Positions 38,501-56,885 of a stretch of DNA of 64,000 bases are shown here, in pieces. Both the position numbers and the translations under genes were made by a program. Source of the stretch: Gorsachius magnificus (taxonomy: Eukaryota; Chordata; Aves; Pelecaniformes; Ardeidae); assembly GCA_034008185.1 (NCBI GenBank), contig CM067086.1, positions 33,439,007-33,503,006 on the forward strand, given 5' to 3'. The notes under the pieces were generated by a model. That model did no database searches. It was not told the origin of the DNA and was given only the letters and a program-made list of their open reading frames with translations. The first letter of the stretch is position 1. Every line of letters begins with the position of its first letter.

Positions 38501-41500
38501 AGTTCCCACTAAGCTAACAGCAGGTTGTTTCAATACAAGGCCCGCAGTTTCCCTGCTTACTCTGCTCTTGGTGCGTTCCAGTTGCTCCCGCTGCTCCCCA
38601 AGCTCTTCAATTATATCGGTGCCAATCTGATCTGTTTCAGCAGCAATTCGGTGCGAGCGCTCAATGCTCTGACTGGCTCGGTTCAGGCTGTCTGTTCCCT
38701 GGAGAAGCAGCACCCTCTGTGACTGCAGATTAGTCTGAAAAATAACGTCTGCTTAACTATTAAGCACAAAGAGAGAGGTATTAGGCTTCTGACATATTAA
38801 AAAGTTAGGAGGTGACTCCACAGACCATCCACTTGTATTAGCTGCACGTGCTGCTTATGGTAACTGAAGTAGCCCAGTTTATTTTGACAGTGTTCTTGTT
38901 CACGTTCTAAGATCGTGGCCAAATCTGGTTAAACCTTGAAAAAGAAGGACGCACAACTAAAGAGCTAAAACAGTTACAAAAAACCTGTCTTTGCAACAAT
39001 TTACTCTTCCATCAAAGATGATTTACATGGAAATAGTATCTTGGCTATCCAGATGTTACCTTTTCCTTCCATTTGTATCTAAATTCAGTCTTATTTCTGC
39101 CTTCACAGTTGGTTGCCAGGGAGATCATTAAGAGTTTACACAGTCAAAAGGATTAGGAACGAACAGCACCAACAGATGGACTGCTAAGTAACAAAGATCC
39201 TCTTTTCATGACAGTAGCCTCCGCTAAAGGGTAAGAAATGTTTGCTGACCTTGGGGTCAAAAGGTAGCTCAGAATAAAGTATTTTATTAAGCTTCAGGAA
39301 GTCTGATCTAGCACCCTGCTCTCAGGTTTTGGAGGAACCAATCAAGAGGAATCAAATGCAAAAATTTACCAAGCTGCTGCAGAATGAGATCCCAAGGAGA
39401 AAGCCTCCCTCAAACCTTCCTTATCTAAGGCAGGCAAACAAAAAGCCCACCTCCCTGAACCATCTGTATGGGTGACAGCACTTTGAAGACAATGAGCCGA
39501 TTCGGTCTCACTAGCTCAAATGTATCTAAGCATATCTGGTAACCAAAGCAAGCGGGGCATTTCTTGCACTGTAGCAGCACATCCATAGTGCACAAAGTGC
39601 TAGAGGATGACTTCTTAGATTTTCTTGAAATTATTTGCACTGAGGTTGCTTAAGAGAATTCTGCCAAAGAACCTACACAGTGCACGGTTCACACACTCTG
39701 CTAGTTTTGGAGACTAAAACTAGATCAGTTACCCTTTCTTCTCAGTGATCACCGCTTTGGTGTTTTCACTGCTGTCGGGGATTAAATAAAGCATTTCAGT
39801 ACAGGTTGTTGTGTAAGTTCCTAACCGCATGGTATTCAAGGACTGTGATTTGGATTACACTCATATCTTTGTTTTAGAACAGAAAAGCTCTCCTCTGAGT
39901 TCCCGCTGTTCTTCCTCCTCCCTGAGATATTCATGTTACATGCAGAGAGATACGCAGGGAGTTATACAAGCACAGAAGCTATGCAGATTAAAGTAGAAAC
40001 ACTGTAAACAATACATCTGGAACATTCTTCTTAAGCAATCATAGCAATGTCAAATAAAATTTATATCTAATTCTCACACTCTGTTCATTTTCTGTGGAGA
40101 AGATTCCATATTTTATATCGCCTTGACTTCCAGGGCCCAATCCCAAATCTGTGCTTCTCATCTCTCTCTGGAACATGGAAAGGTCTCTTCTGTACGCCCG
40201 GATTTTGCTCATCATTTGGTTGCGGAAAGGCAGAGGAGCATACCTCAGTTCTTCCTCCATTTCCCGCAGCTTTAAAGAAAGAAAATGTCTTTAATTTTTA
40301 AAGCACCAGAATCTATTCTTATCAGCAGCCATACTCAGAACTCACCACCAGATGACGGGATTCACATTTTTTAATGTCTTGCTTAAAAAGACAAGTTACA
40401 TGGGGGCTTTGTGCAGTTCCATGTCACCTGCTGTCCAGGAAAGCCTGTACAATAAAGGTTTCAAATATTCAAGATCCCTGATATTTAACTGTCAGGCTAT
40501 TATAGAAAGATCATGCTGGGTTAAGACCAACATGAAAAAAGGGCAGGGGGGCCAGGGGGGGAGAATAAAAATAAAATTTCTCTATATGCCCTCCCAACAA
40601 TCTCTAGCAATTGTAATTGCACCTCCCTCACTCTCCTTTGTTCAACAAAGGGAAGGCAATAGCCAAACCAAGCACTCAAAGGAAAAATACGCATGTAAAA
40701 ATATTTGTCTATAGCTATATATGTCTCTCTCTATACACAACAGTCTTGACAAACACAGACACATCTATCAGATCAATGAATCAAACATTAAAAAAAACCA
40801 CATTTGCCTGCCAGCATAGGATCCACAGGGAGAGTAAAGTTTGGAAGTACTGTCCTTCTTAAGGCATCAGTGTTTCAACTGGACAGAAAGGCCAAAAGTC
40901 TAGACTTCTGTTTACCGTTTCATTTGCTTCACGCTGTTTCTCATCGAATTCTCGAACCAGTTTTTTCTTCTCCTCTGTGGAAGAAAATGTAGTATGTCAG
41001 ATCAACCACAGAGAAATGACAACAGAACTCAACCCATTACAGACAAGGAAGCCGTCACAGATGGCTGACTGCAGAGACACCAGGTCAAAATTTATCTCAA
41101 ACAGGAACAGCTTGTTCTTACAACAACATAGCAGAAGGTGGGGGGGGGCGGAGAAAGCAGAAACTACCCTTCCAAATGCTGACCACTACCTCTGGTCGAC
41201 AAATATTTTTCTGACCTATTATCCTCCAATCTCCACTGACAGAATGGTGTGTTGAAAAACACTTAACATGAAAGGATAACAAAGAGGACATGCTGGTAAA
41301 TGGCTCATAAATATTTCTTTTGCGCACATCTGGCAAGATTACTGAAGGCTGAAACTACATTTTGGATTTGAACAGAACATCAAGTCCATCTACATTTCCA
41401 AGTGAGCCCTGAAGTTCCTAGCAGATAGGGCACTCTGCATTCTCATGGTCATAAAGTAACTAGCTAAACAGGGTAAGCATTCTAGAGTACTTGGAGATTA

Positions 41501-44500
41501 AAGATGCCATCAAGATACCACCTCGGGTTCACAGATTAATGCCCAAATGCTTCCCAGAATGATATCACTTGTTTAATCAGCCAAAAAACCTAGACATTTT
41601 ACTTGGTTGAGACAGTTGTTTGCTAAGGTCCTCGTACGTAGGGCAAAGAATGGGTTTCACCCCTGTTACTCTATTTTTAAACAAAACCTGAAGGTGTGTA
41701 TTTTACATGTGTTAAAACACGATCACACCTCTCTAATATCCATGATCAATGAAAGCAGAATGCAGAAACTCCCATTATATGAATGGAGCAAAACTGCATG
41801 TTTCATAAGCTTTTGCAAAAGCACTGAAGACGACCACCGGAGGACTCCTGTAGAGTACTGCTGAACAAAATTCTGTCAGAAGTCTCCTAAATATGCACTA
41901 GCCCAATTCATCTCTCAGGAGAGAACAGTTCAGTCTTAAATAAAATTTTGGGTAGCAAAAAATGCAGACAGTCATCTTGGGAAAACTTCTCTAATTTCAT
42001 TTAACTTAAAGACAAAGAGATAACTTTATGAAAACATCGTTGCAGTAAAAGACTGACTTGGTATCTTTTTGCAAATATGGTCCTCAGCAAAAGAAGCAGT
42101 TTTTAAATCACCGAGCTCTCAACAAGAGAATAGGAAAAAAATATGAAGCGATCAAAACATTTTTACATAGCTCCTCTCACATACACGACATGCCTAAGCT
42201 GTAGCCTTTCCCTTTCAGTTGAAATTCATGTTAAGCCCCAGAATTTGAGCTGTAGATCACAGAATGCTTTGAGTTGGAAGGGACCTTTAGAGGTCACCTA
42301 GCCCAACCCCCTGCAGTGAGCAGGGACACCTTTAACTCGAGCAGGTTGCTCAGAGAGCCCCATCCAACCTGACCTTGAATGTTTCCAGGGATGGGGCTTC
42401 CACTACCTCTCTGGGCAACCCATTTCACTGTTTCACCACCCTCATTGTAAAAAAAATTCTTCCTTATATCCAGTCTAAATCTGCCCTGTTTTAGTTTAAA
42501 ACCATCACCCCTTGTCCTGTCACAGCTGGCCCTGCTAAAAAGATTGTCCCCATCTTTCCTATAGATTCCCTTTAGGTACTGAAAGGCCGCAATCAGGTCT
42601 CCCCGCAGCCTTCTCTTCTCCAGGCTGAAGAAGCCCAACTCTCTCAGCCTGTCCTCGTAGGAGAGGTGCTCGGATCATTTTTGTAGCCCTTAGGAGAACT
42701 TAAGACAGAATTAAAAGCCATCATCTAACAAGAAGCTATCCTCTCAAGTAGCACACAGAATTATCACAGACCAAGCTACACGATGGCTGTTAACACACTC
42801 CACACTAGCTGGTATCAGGAAATGCAGTTTCACATCCCAGTTAATTAATTCAGGAGGAAATGCTGACTTATGAGGTTCCTAAATGCACCCTCCTCCACCT
42901 CCTCCATGATTTGCCACCATGTACGTTTGTGCTGATGCAATTACTTGTGCAGCTGGGTTGCACGTGAAATCATGGACGTGAACCGCAGGAGAACGGCCTT
43001 CAGAAATCAGTATTTTGTTTCATCTGATTTAAGCAGTGCCCTCTTAAAATAACTGCTGTCTCAAGCTAATTGAAACCTGGTGTGGCACGTCAGTAAAAAG
43101 CAGTATTTTACCTTCTTTGTGTCCCCCAAGCGGATTAAGACGACACTGCACTTATAAATGAGCAGCCGAAGAAATGCTACCTTCCAAAAGTCAAGGAGCA
43201 AAGGCTTCAGACTTTATTGTCTATATGCCAATAAGGAAACAGGCACTGTGGCTTGAAAGCATGATACTGGACCTAGCCTAACAGAAATGCTGGAATAACA
43301 TTGAGCAGCTTGATTCGTATCCCTCTGAATTAAACTGCGACTCAAAGTACATCGAGAGAACTTTTTTAATGCAGTAAAAGTAAGAAGTACCTAAGCCGCA
43401 GTAACATTACCCACATGCCCATCAACATTTAACTGATTTATTCCCAATCAGTTAGAAATGGATGCAGTTGAAAAGGACAGCTAACTGAATTAATGTAGAG
43501 GAAAGTATCTATAATTGAAACTGATCCAGGCTGCCTGAAGTGCCTTCTTACGAATGTGGAAGGAAAAGATTTGTTTCTAGAGCTAGGAATTTGTTACCTT
43601 GTGTATATAGAGCGAAACGGCATTTCCAGACCTCTGCCCCTCAAAGATGTCCCAAGGCCTACAGAGTCCGTCTTCCCTTGAGTTTGGGAGTGTGCCAATC
43701 ATCTTAAGAGAGCATGCAAGGTATCTTTTATTGCCTCCTGAAGTTTTCAGGCTCAGATAACTCGAAAAGTAAAGATACACCCCCCTCCCCATACGTGCAA
43801 GAAGCACACAAAGCCCATTAGGAGAGCAAAACGCCTCCACCAGATAGACAAACTCCTGACTTATCTTAAACTCCCGTAGAAACACTTTCCAAAAATATTA
43901 CCAAGATTTTTGCAGCAACAAACTTAAAGAATAGAAGAGTCATACTAAAATTTCATAGCATGTCCGAAGAATCAGTTTTTGATTATTTATAACCTGTTTG
44001 GGGGGAAAAAAAAAAAAACCATTGCAAAAACTGCTGCTTGTAAATGGTCCATTTAAGCCCATTGCTCAGAACTCACTGCTGAACACCACCCCACGTCCAT
44101 GGAGACCTGACAGAGTTTTACTTGAGAAACCAAGAAACCAACCACTCTCCCTTCTACAAGGAAAGAAGGATTTCCTCCGAGAAAGGGTTTTTCTTCTTTT
44201 AGTGCTTTTTATTCTTGGTGACCACTAGTGAAATTAAGCCAGCTTTGACAGCTCTCATTTGCAGGTCTGAACATCCTTCTTGTACTAAACTTTCCAGAAA
44301 TGCTGAGGATGAGGACTGCGACCCTGAATTTAACTCATTACTAAGTGGAAAGCCAGGTAAGAAATGGAACATTAAGCTTTTCACAGCCTGTGTTATCGAG
44401 CAGAGACTAGTATATTCTGAACAAGCCATTTTTATGATTTTTACACCTAAACACTTAAAATTGATCAGTTCTGGGCGACTGACAAGTCTATTGCAGAAAG

Positions 44501-45670
44501 TGGCTGGCAGCCCCTACTCATTCTTGTAGCACAAAACCCATGCTGAGCTACAGCGGTTCATGATAGCCATGTGTCATGTCATACGAAGGAAGTATTTAAT
44601 CAGAGATTTGGTGACACTGGTAAAATTCTCCTTGTCAGCTCACTTCCCTTTCCGGTTCCCAGAAAACTGCCAAGTGTTAGGAACTGAATTAGAAGCACAA
44701 TGCCAAGTCCTCCAGAGAAGTACTCTGTCAGAGTGTTCTACCCGCTGGTATGGTATACGGAACACCCACAAAAATCAGATTTTGCTTCTAATATAACTTT
44801 GCGTAGCTTGATAGATTTTTCTAGTCTGTGGGTAGGTAGCGCACAAATGGTGATTTAAAATGCAAATCTTCTCCAGTAAGTCTACAAATGCTTGTGGACA
44901 GTTGCAATAATAAAAACGGCTTTTAATTCTGTTGATGAGATTTTAAAAGAGTCGGACAATGACCAAAAAAAACCCCACCACCAAACCCCCCAAAGCGCTG
45001 CAGTTTAGGCAGTTCACCTAGAAACTGCATGAAATAACATCCAAATAACAACTCCTCCTCCTCCGAGACAGGACTGAAGCCGAAAGCCCAGCACAGCGGT
45101 GCGTGGGTATGGAGTTGCACTGCACCAGGCCAGAGGAGCTGCTCCGGGGGAGAAAAGCCACACACCTGCCTCCCTGCTTGGGGCTTTGCACGACCAGGTC
45201 TGACACTCAAGAGCAAAGCCACCGGCACACAGCAGCAACTGAAAAACACGGCTCGGCGAAGCCAGACCCAGCAAAGCCACCCGCCCCCTCCGAGGGGGCG
45301 GCTACCGAGAGCGATGCCCTGAATTTCTGCAACGGCCTGGGCACACGCCTTCCCCCCCCGCCCCCGCCAGGCTTCCGTAAGGAGGCTTTGCCCTCCCGGC
45401 AGTAAAGCCAGGCTGACCTAGGGAGAACCATCGCCAGCCCCCCGCAACCCCCGCAGCACCCCGCAGCTACCCGGCGGGGGAGGCCCGGCCGCCGGGCCGG
45501 CTGCCCCCCCCCCGGCCGGGCCCCGGGAACGGGGCCCCGGGGCCCCCCCCCGCCGCCGCCCGCCCCCGCCCCCGGCCCGCGCCCCGCAGCCGCTCGGGGA
45601 CGCCCCGCAGGTCTCCGTGCAGCGCCCGGAAGATCTCGTGCAGCCGCTCCAGGTGCTCCGAGGACGCCAT
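35547..45670 (-). CDS. VTI1B: VTI1B, Qb-SNARE of endosome fusion
   Basis: VTI1B is a tail-anchored Qb-SNARE that pairs with STX7, STX8 and VAMP8 in late-endosome and lysosome fusion. Transcript-order coding exons are exon 1 from 45670 to at least about 45581, then 40974-40916, 40269-40078, 38734-38561, 36771-36710 and 35643-35547. Exons 2-6 join in exact phase with GT-AG introns and give 194 residues. With the 30 recognisable residues of exon 1 the protein is about 224 aa or slightly longer (human 232). Exon 1 encodes the N-terminal helix ([12 protein letters not shown], then GVPERL). Exon 4 carries the SNARE motif, with the zero-layer Gln in ETDQIG and the [10 protein letters not shown] heptads. 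Exon 6 encodes the C-terminal membrane anchor (about 20 hydrophobic residues from LLLSIIII) and a short luminal tail FFRSR. The 3' border of exon 1 is unresolved: no in-frame donor is visible in the G-rich tract. It shares a CpG island with the RDH gene. Confidence 0.94.
42254..42695 (-). mobile_element. CR1 LINE fragment, 5'-truncated
   Basis: Minus-strand CR1 copy in VTI1B intron 1. The 3' end lies near 42254, with the CTAGGTGACCTCTAAAGGTCC-type consensus and TTCCAACTCAAAGC. The body includes the well-known CR1 region read on the plus strand as 'ccatccaacctgaccttga' and 'ggcttccactacctctctgg'. It stops near 42695, so only about 440 bp of the 3' part remain. Limits are good to roughly 10 bp. 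It has the same orientation as VTI1B. Confidence 0.92.
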
Positions 45671-46585
45671 GGCCGACGGCCGCCTCCCGCCCCGCCCGCT
45701 CGGCGACGCGCTGCGCCACGCGCCGCCTCCCTGGGGCGCGACCGCCCCCGGGGGAGGGGGGAAGGGGGGGAGGAGGGGGGTCGCTGCCCCAGGCGTTGCG
45801 GCAGGGCGGTCGGCGACACCGGCCGCCGGCGACACGGCACCTCAGGCGCCGGCCCGGGCTGCAGCGAGGCGGCGGCGGGCGCTGCCCGCTGGGAGGGGGG
45901 GGGGGGGGGGGCCCCCCGGCCGGCCGGGGCACCACCCGGTTCCTGCGGTGCGTGCCGCTACGCGACGCTTCGAGGAGGTGCGCGGGCAAGGAGGCCGCGC
46001 CGGTCGGGGCCCCGGGCCTTCCGTTTTTTAAACTCTCTGGTAAAGGCGAGAGCGAGCACCGCTGAACCCGCCGCCGCCTCTCTCCCAGCCCTCAGCGCGT
46101 GCTTACCTACACCCCTACATCATCCCACACGTTTCGCTAGGGCTCACGTTGCAAAAACTGGGCGCGAGGTTATGGAAATCTATTTTGAATGTCTTTCCAA
46201 ACGGCCGCCGAGCTGTCTCTCCAGGTATTTCTCGGCTTAGTTAATCGGAAAGCGCAATTAAACCCGCAGTTTCAGACCGGTCTGGGAGACCCAGCTCAGA
46301 GCCGTGCGCTGCCTGGGGGGAGGAAAAAGCAGCAGGCCGCTGGCGGAGAGCCGGACCGCCTCCCACCGCCGGCGGGGGCACACCGGCCGCAGCGCCCGCT
46401 GGGTGGCCGGTGCGGGAGGACTGGGGAACCGGGCTCACGCACCGCCGCCGCCGCTGCCAAGGGCGCCCGGTCCTGGGACCGGGGGGGGCGGGGCGGGGGG
46501 GGGCGGGCGGGGCCGGGGCCGAGGCGGGCGGGGCCGGGGCCGCCGCCGCCGAGCGCCGGCAGAGCGCGCGGGGCGGGCGGCGGCG

Positions 46586-52578
<5,993 letters not shown>

Positions 52579-52920
52579 GCAGTGCAGACCTCAAGTGTGT
52601 ACCTGGCTGAGCCCAACAATGCTTCTCCTGGGAAAGGCACTGCTGAGAGACCCCAAGTCTAGAATGTGATACTTCAGCTGCCCTAGTGATGGCTCTATGG
52701 ACACAATCAAGTGTGAATTTTTGGAATATTACACTTGAGGACCAAGATTTGTAAGCAAGCAGTCCTCCTTCCTAGCTGGAGAATTAGAGCACCGATGCAG
52801 GGAGCAACCTTTGCTTGGTATTTCACACAACAGCCAGAGGCTATTGTTCTCTGGCTTTAGAATAGAAACGGAGGTTGCAATCTTAGGTTTCGGTTATGAA
52901 GTAACAAAGAATTACTTTTA

Positions 52921-52926
52921 AATAAA
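52921..52926 (+). terminator. RDH gene poly(A) signal
   Basis: A perfect AATAAA in an A/T-rich stretch, about 340 nt beyond the TGA stop codon. An alternative copy is at 53865-53870. Confidence 0.5.
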
Positions 52927-54710
52927 AGGTTTTTTCCTAACAATAATAGTAAAAAGGTAGGACTCTCAACTTACAGTCTATAAGGTTATCTTCCATTCCT
53001 ACTGTTTGACCTGGCAGAAAGTACTTTAGGATATTAGATTTCCTGGCAATTCCATGCAAGACAAATACTCTCAAGTACACAGAAACAGGTGCTGGCCTCT
53101 TTGTGACATGCATTAGATAAAGATTTTAAGTGAAATCAATGATTTTTCTCTCTGTTCTCTGTAAGAAGCTGTACCCTAGCCACTGAAGTGTCTTGGCCCC
53201 AACTTCCCATTGATTGCAGTAAGTTAACTGAGGGCTGGTGTATCTTTTGAGAACCCAGGTGTCAGTGCAGGTGAGTGGGAGGTTAAAAGCAATTGTGCAC
53301 AGGCAAGTTATCTTATTAAAAAGAAATTACTATCTCTCCTGTGAAGCATTGAGCAAAGATGGTCTAAGAAGTTTTTACAATAACCACCCCCCACCCCCCC
53401 CCAGCTGCACTTTAAATGACTTTAGAACCTAGAAAAGAGAGCTACAGGACAGGAAAGCAAGACGTGCACAGAAATCCTTACCTTTGTCTGCCCAGCAGGT
53501 ATGGGCCTTGCAGTAGTACCACACAGCCTGCACTTCTGAAAGGCAGCTGGGTCAATCCGTGTAGTTGTGGGACTGCTCCCGTGGGACTCTAGTGCCACTT
53601 TGGTGCAAAGTGCTAGAGTGTGATCCATAACCAGAGATTATTTCTGAGAGTTACGCAATTAAAAAACAAGTGCCACAGCTCATAGGATTACCTTCTGCTC
53701 CTGAAAAAAAGAACCACCACCCTGGAAGCTTTTTGACTTGCATATGAGCATGCCACTGTGACCAACTGCCAGTCTGGGGAAACAAATGCTAATTTTGTGA
53801 TTAATTCTTTCTGCCTGGATGCTATCTATGCAGATCAGTCCTGTGCTACCTCTAAGCAATACTGAATAAAGCTGTTTTCCTTTTGCAACAGGAGACGGTA
53901 TCTTCCTTCAGAAACATTGAATCAGTTTGCTTGGTGTTGCTGTTATCTGCACCTGCCTTGCTAAGGTAGAGAACTCTGATTGGGTAACATTTTAAAGGCC
54001 CTTTTTGTTTCTCCCTGTCACTCTACCTTTTTTCCTCCCTCTTTGTGCTTCCTCTTGAATATGAGGCTAAATCCACAACTACCATGTAGCAGTAGAATGC
54101 TACCCAGCATCCCAGGCTGGGCCTGCTTTCTCTGCATGTGATTCTCTGATCTTGAACATGGCTGTCAGGAGCAACAGAAACCATTTAAAAAGAAACAGAC
54201 ACTGTCTCTGGGATGAAATATTTTGCCCTCGCAGGTCAATGTTCTTCTGAAAGAAGCCTGACTGTAGCTTTAACACAGGAAATACAACTACACGCTTCCA
54301 TAGACCCACCTCCCACCCTTTTTGACTTTGGGCAAGTCATTTATACCTTCTTCTAGGCTGATCTGTAAAATGAAGGAACTACTAAAGCTCATTTAGCTGC
54401 CTCAAAGGGAGGCTTGTAAGGGAGAGTTAGATTAACTTGCAGAGCTCTCTAAAGAGGATTACTGGTTTGTGAGAATACACGTATGAGGCTGAGGTAGCTA
54501 CCTAGCTACTGGGAGGACTTCTAAAGATGTGATATTCCAGTTGATCTAAATGTCGGGGACACTGTATCAGAGATTTTGCATGACAGAACAATTCTCTCCC
54601 TTCTAATTACTCTGTTAAGCACAGCCAAAAGCAAAACACAGGTCTAAAAGGAGATCCCCAGCTATGCTGAGATAAAAAGCAAACAGAAGATATGTTAACA
54701 GTCATAATAC

Positions 54711-54716
54711 TTTATT
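54711..54716 (-). terminator. ZFYVE26 poly(A) signal
   Basis: On the minus strand this is AATAAA in GAGAATAAAGTATTATGAC, followed by T/GT-rich sequence. It lies about 2.17 kb after the ZFYVE26 stop codon. Assignment to this gene is by position and strand. Confidence 0.45.
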
Positions 54717-56885
54717 CTCTTTTTTCATTGTAAACAAACCTTGGTCATTAATAGAGAAATTCTTTGTAACTGGCAGTACTCAATCCCTTTTTGATGCTCA
54801 GAAATTCAAAACCCCTTGATAATTGCATTATTCGTGACACAAGGCGGTTAGTCAGGATCAAAATTCCAGTTCTGCTGGCAAGAGAAAGATCCCTACTGTT
54901 GCAGGTTAAGAACATCAAATCACAACAAACACTACATAAAGTGCATCAGGTACAGTGCAAAGAGGTCAGGAAGAAAGGCAGGTAGAGAACTGACCAGTCT
55001 GCATGGCAAACTCCACTCTCTGTGCTCTGAAGGAACTCGAGCAGAAAAGTAGGCATTAGAGCAATGCAGACCTGGATGCCCACAAACAGTAAAACCTCCC
55101 CCCCATAATTAGAGATTTGGAAATGATCGAAGACGTGGATAGCGTCACATTTTGGGATTAGCCTAATGGCTGTAATCTGATGGAAAGCTCGGTCAGTCTG
55201 GCCAAGAAAATAAAAGCAGCTTTCATTAGTACTGCTCGCTAATGAGATAATGCAAATCTGTGGTCAGGAGATTCTGAAAGCTCGATGTGGTCATTTCTGA
55301 CTGCTTCGCTCCAAGGCAGTTCTAGCCCTGCTCTAGTGAGCAGATCACCTCCAAGAGAGGCGTTTGTGTCAGTGGGGCACTGCTCATGAAACACTAAAGG
55401 AGATGGACCAAGTCCTTTCCAATACCATGGAAGCCTGTTCTGTCATTGCAGTGAGCTTGGGGATAGTGCAAAACTCTTATTAGACAGTCTCGATTATTTT
55501 ACGTACTAAACCTATTTACAGTTACATTACGCTTCAGAAAACCTGTTGTTTCTTTTGAAGTAAACAACTAAACTCCTTAACAAAAAAGCAAACTAGTTTT
55601 CCTACACCACTTGTGCTGAAATACATGTAAACAGCAACCACAAACTCCTGTGGAGCGCCATGTTTTGTTCTGTTTCTTTCTGAAGGTCCTACTACCGTCT
55701 ACCATTCTTCTGCCTGTTTCTCATGTCCCAGTCACGGTTGCAGAGAAGCAGATGCTTTTTTCAGCATCCCTGAGCACAACCATTACACAAAGATGCCTGC
55801 TTTTTTCATAAAACTGAGTTAACCTAACACTTCCAGAACAAAGCATGTCAATATAGTCTATATAGTATGTCCAAATTTAGTCTGGTGTTCTGTTATACAG
55901 ATTAATCTGTAAGGACAGATTATTCTGGGAAGAAACAAATAAATCCCTGTGTTACAGGGATAGAGCCTGCCTGCTGAACTTTACCACAGCTTGCTCTATC
56001 CATATTGTCTGCTATACCTGATGAAAAACTGTGGAAGTTTACAGGCAACTCTTCAGTGATAAAGCTGCATCGCAACAGTTTATTGGATATTACCATAGCA
56101 AAGAAAGAGGTACGTGATTTTTCAACTATTTTAAAGGATTATTTTCCCTTTGTGCTCCCCTTACAGGATACGCCCTTTGTAACTTCATCCATCTCGTAAG
56201 GGCTCAAGTGCCACATGTAAGGTACGCATCAGCCAGTGTTACTGCTAAGTAGAAATCTGCCATGAAGAATCAGTTCCTACCTCTTCAAATGAGCTACAGA
56301 AATTGGGCACATTGTACTAGGCGGGACAGGGTGGGGAACAGTAGCAATGGTTTGTATAGAGGCTTAAAAAAAAATCTCTGAATTGCAGTCTTTGTAAAAG
56401 AAAATCTCTCCAATCTTGAAAAAGTTTACAGGAAACCCATAATCACAAAAAGTTTATACTCTAGGCTACGTTGAGTTTTTTAAAAAAAAAAAGCACACAC
56501 AATAAAGTTCAGTGGCTTTCAAAAAAAAAAAAAAAGTATCAATACCACCCCCCCACACTCAACCACCAAAGACCCCAAACCAGAAACAGAATTGCTCTCT
56601 TCCATGTGGCTAAATTCTTGCTTGTTCAGTTTGAAAGCCCCCCCCCCCCCCCCGCCCCGTCAAAAAGATGCCAAAAACACCCTGAGGTAGTGACTGTTTG
56701 TCAAAATACAGGACTGGCACTTGTAATTTAGTTCCCTTCCTTTCACCAGAGGCACATTAGCAGCATCCATTTGCCATCAACATCAGTCAAGAGACTTCCA
56801 TTTTACCAAGAGATTGCTGAACCACACGCCTTTAAGCTCTCTTGAAGCCTTCCCCTTCTGTATGATGGTGAATGTCAATTACTTA

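Larger units (their letters stand above)
52579..56885. other. 3' UTRs and spacer between RDH and ZFYVE26
   Basis: This is a tail-to-tail gap with no coding exon. The RDH 3' UTR runs from 52579. A plus-strand AATAAA at 52921-52926 would end it after about 340 nt, and another at 53865-53870 would give a longer form. The ZFYVE26 3' UTR runs leftward from 56885. A minus-strand AATAAA at 54711-54716 would give a UTR of about 2.2 kb. An A run and a 13-14-base C run lie near 56520-56653. A cluster of homeodomain and POU motifs lies at about 55130-55275. Confidence 0.6.
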
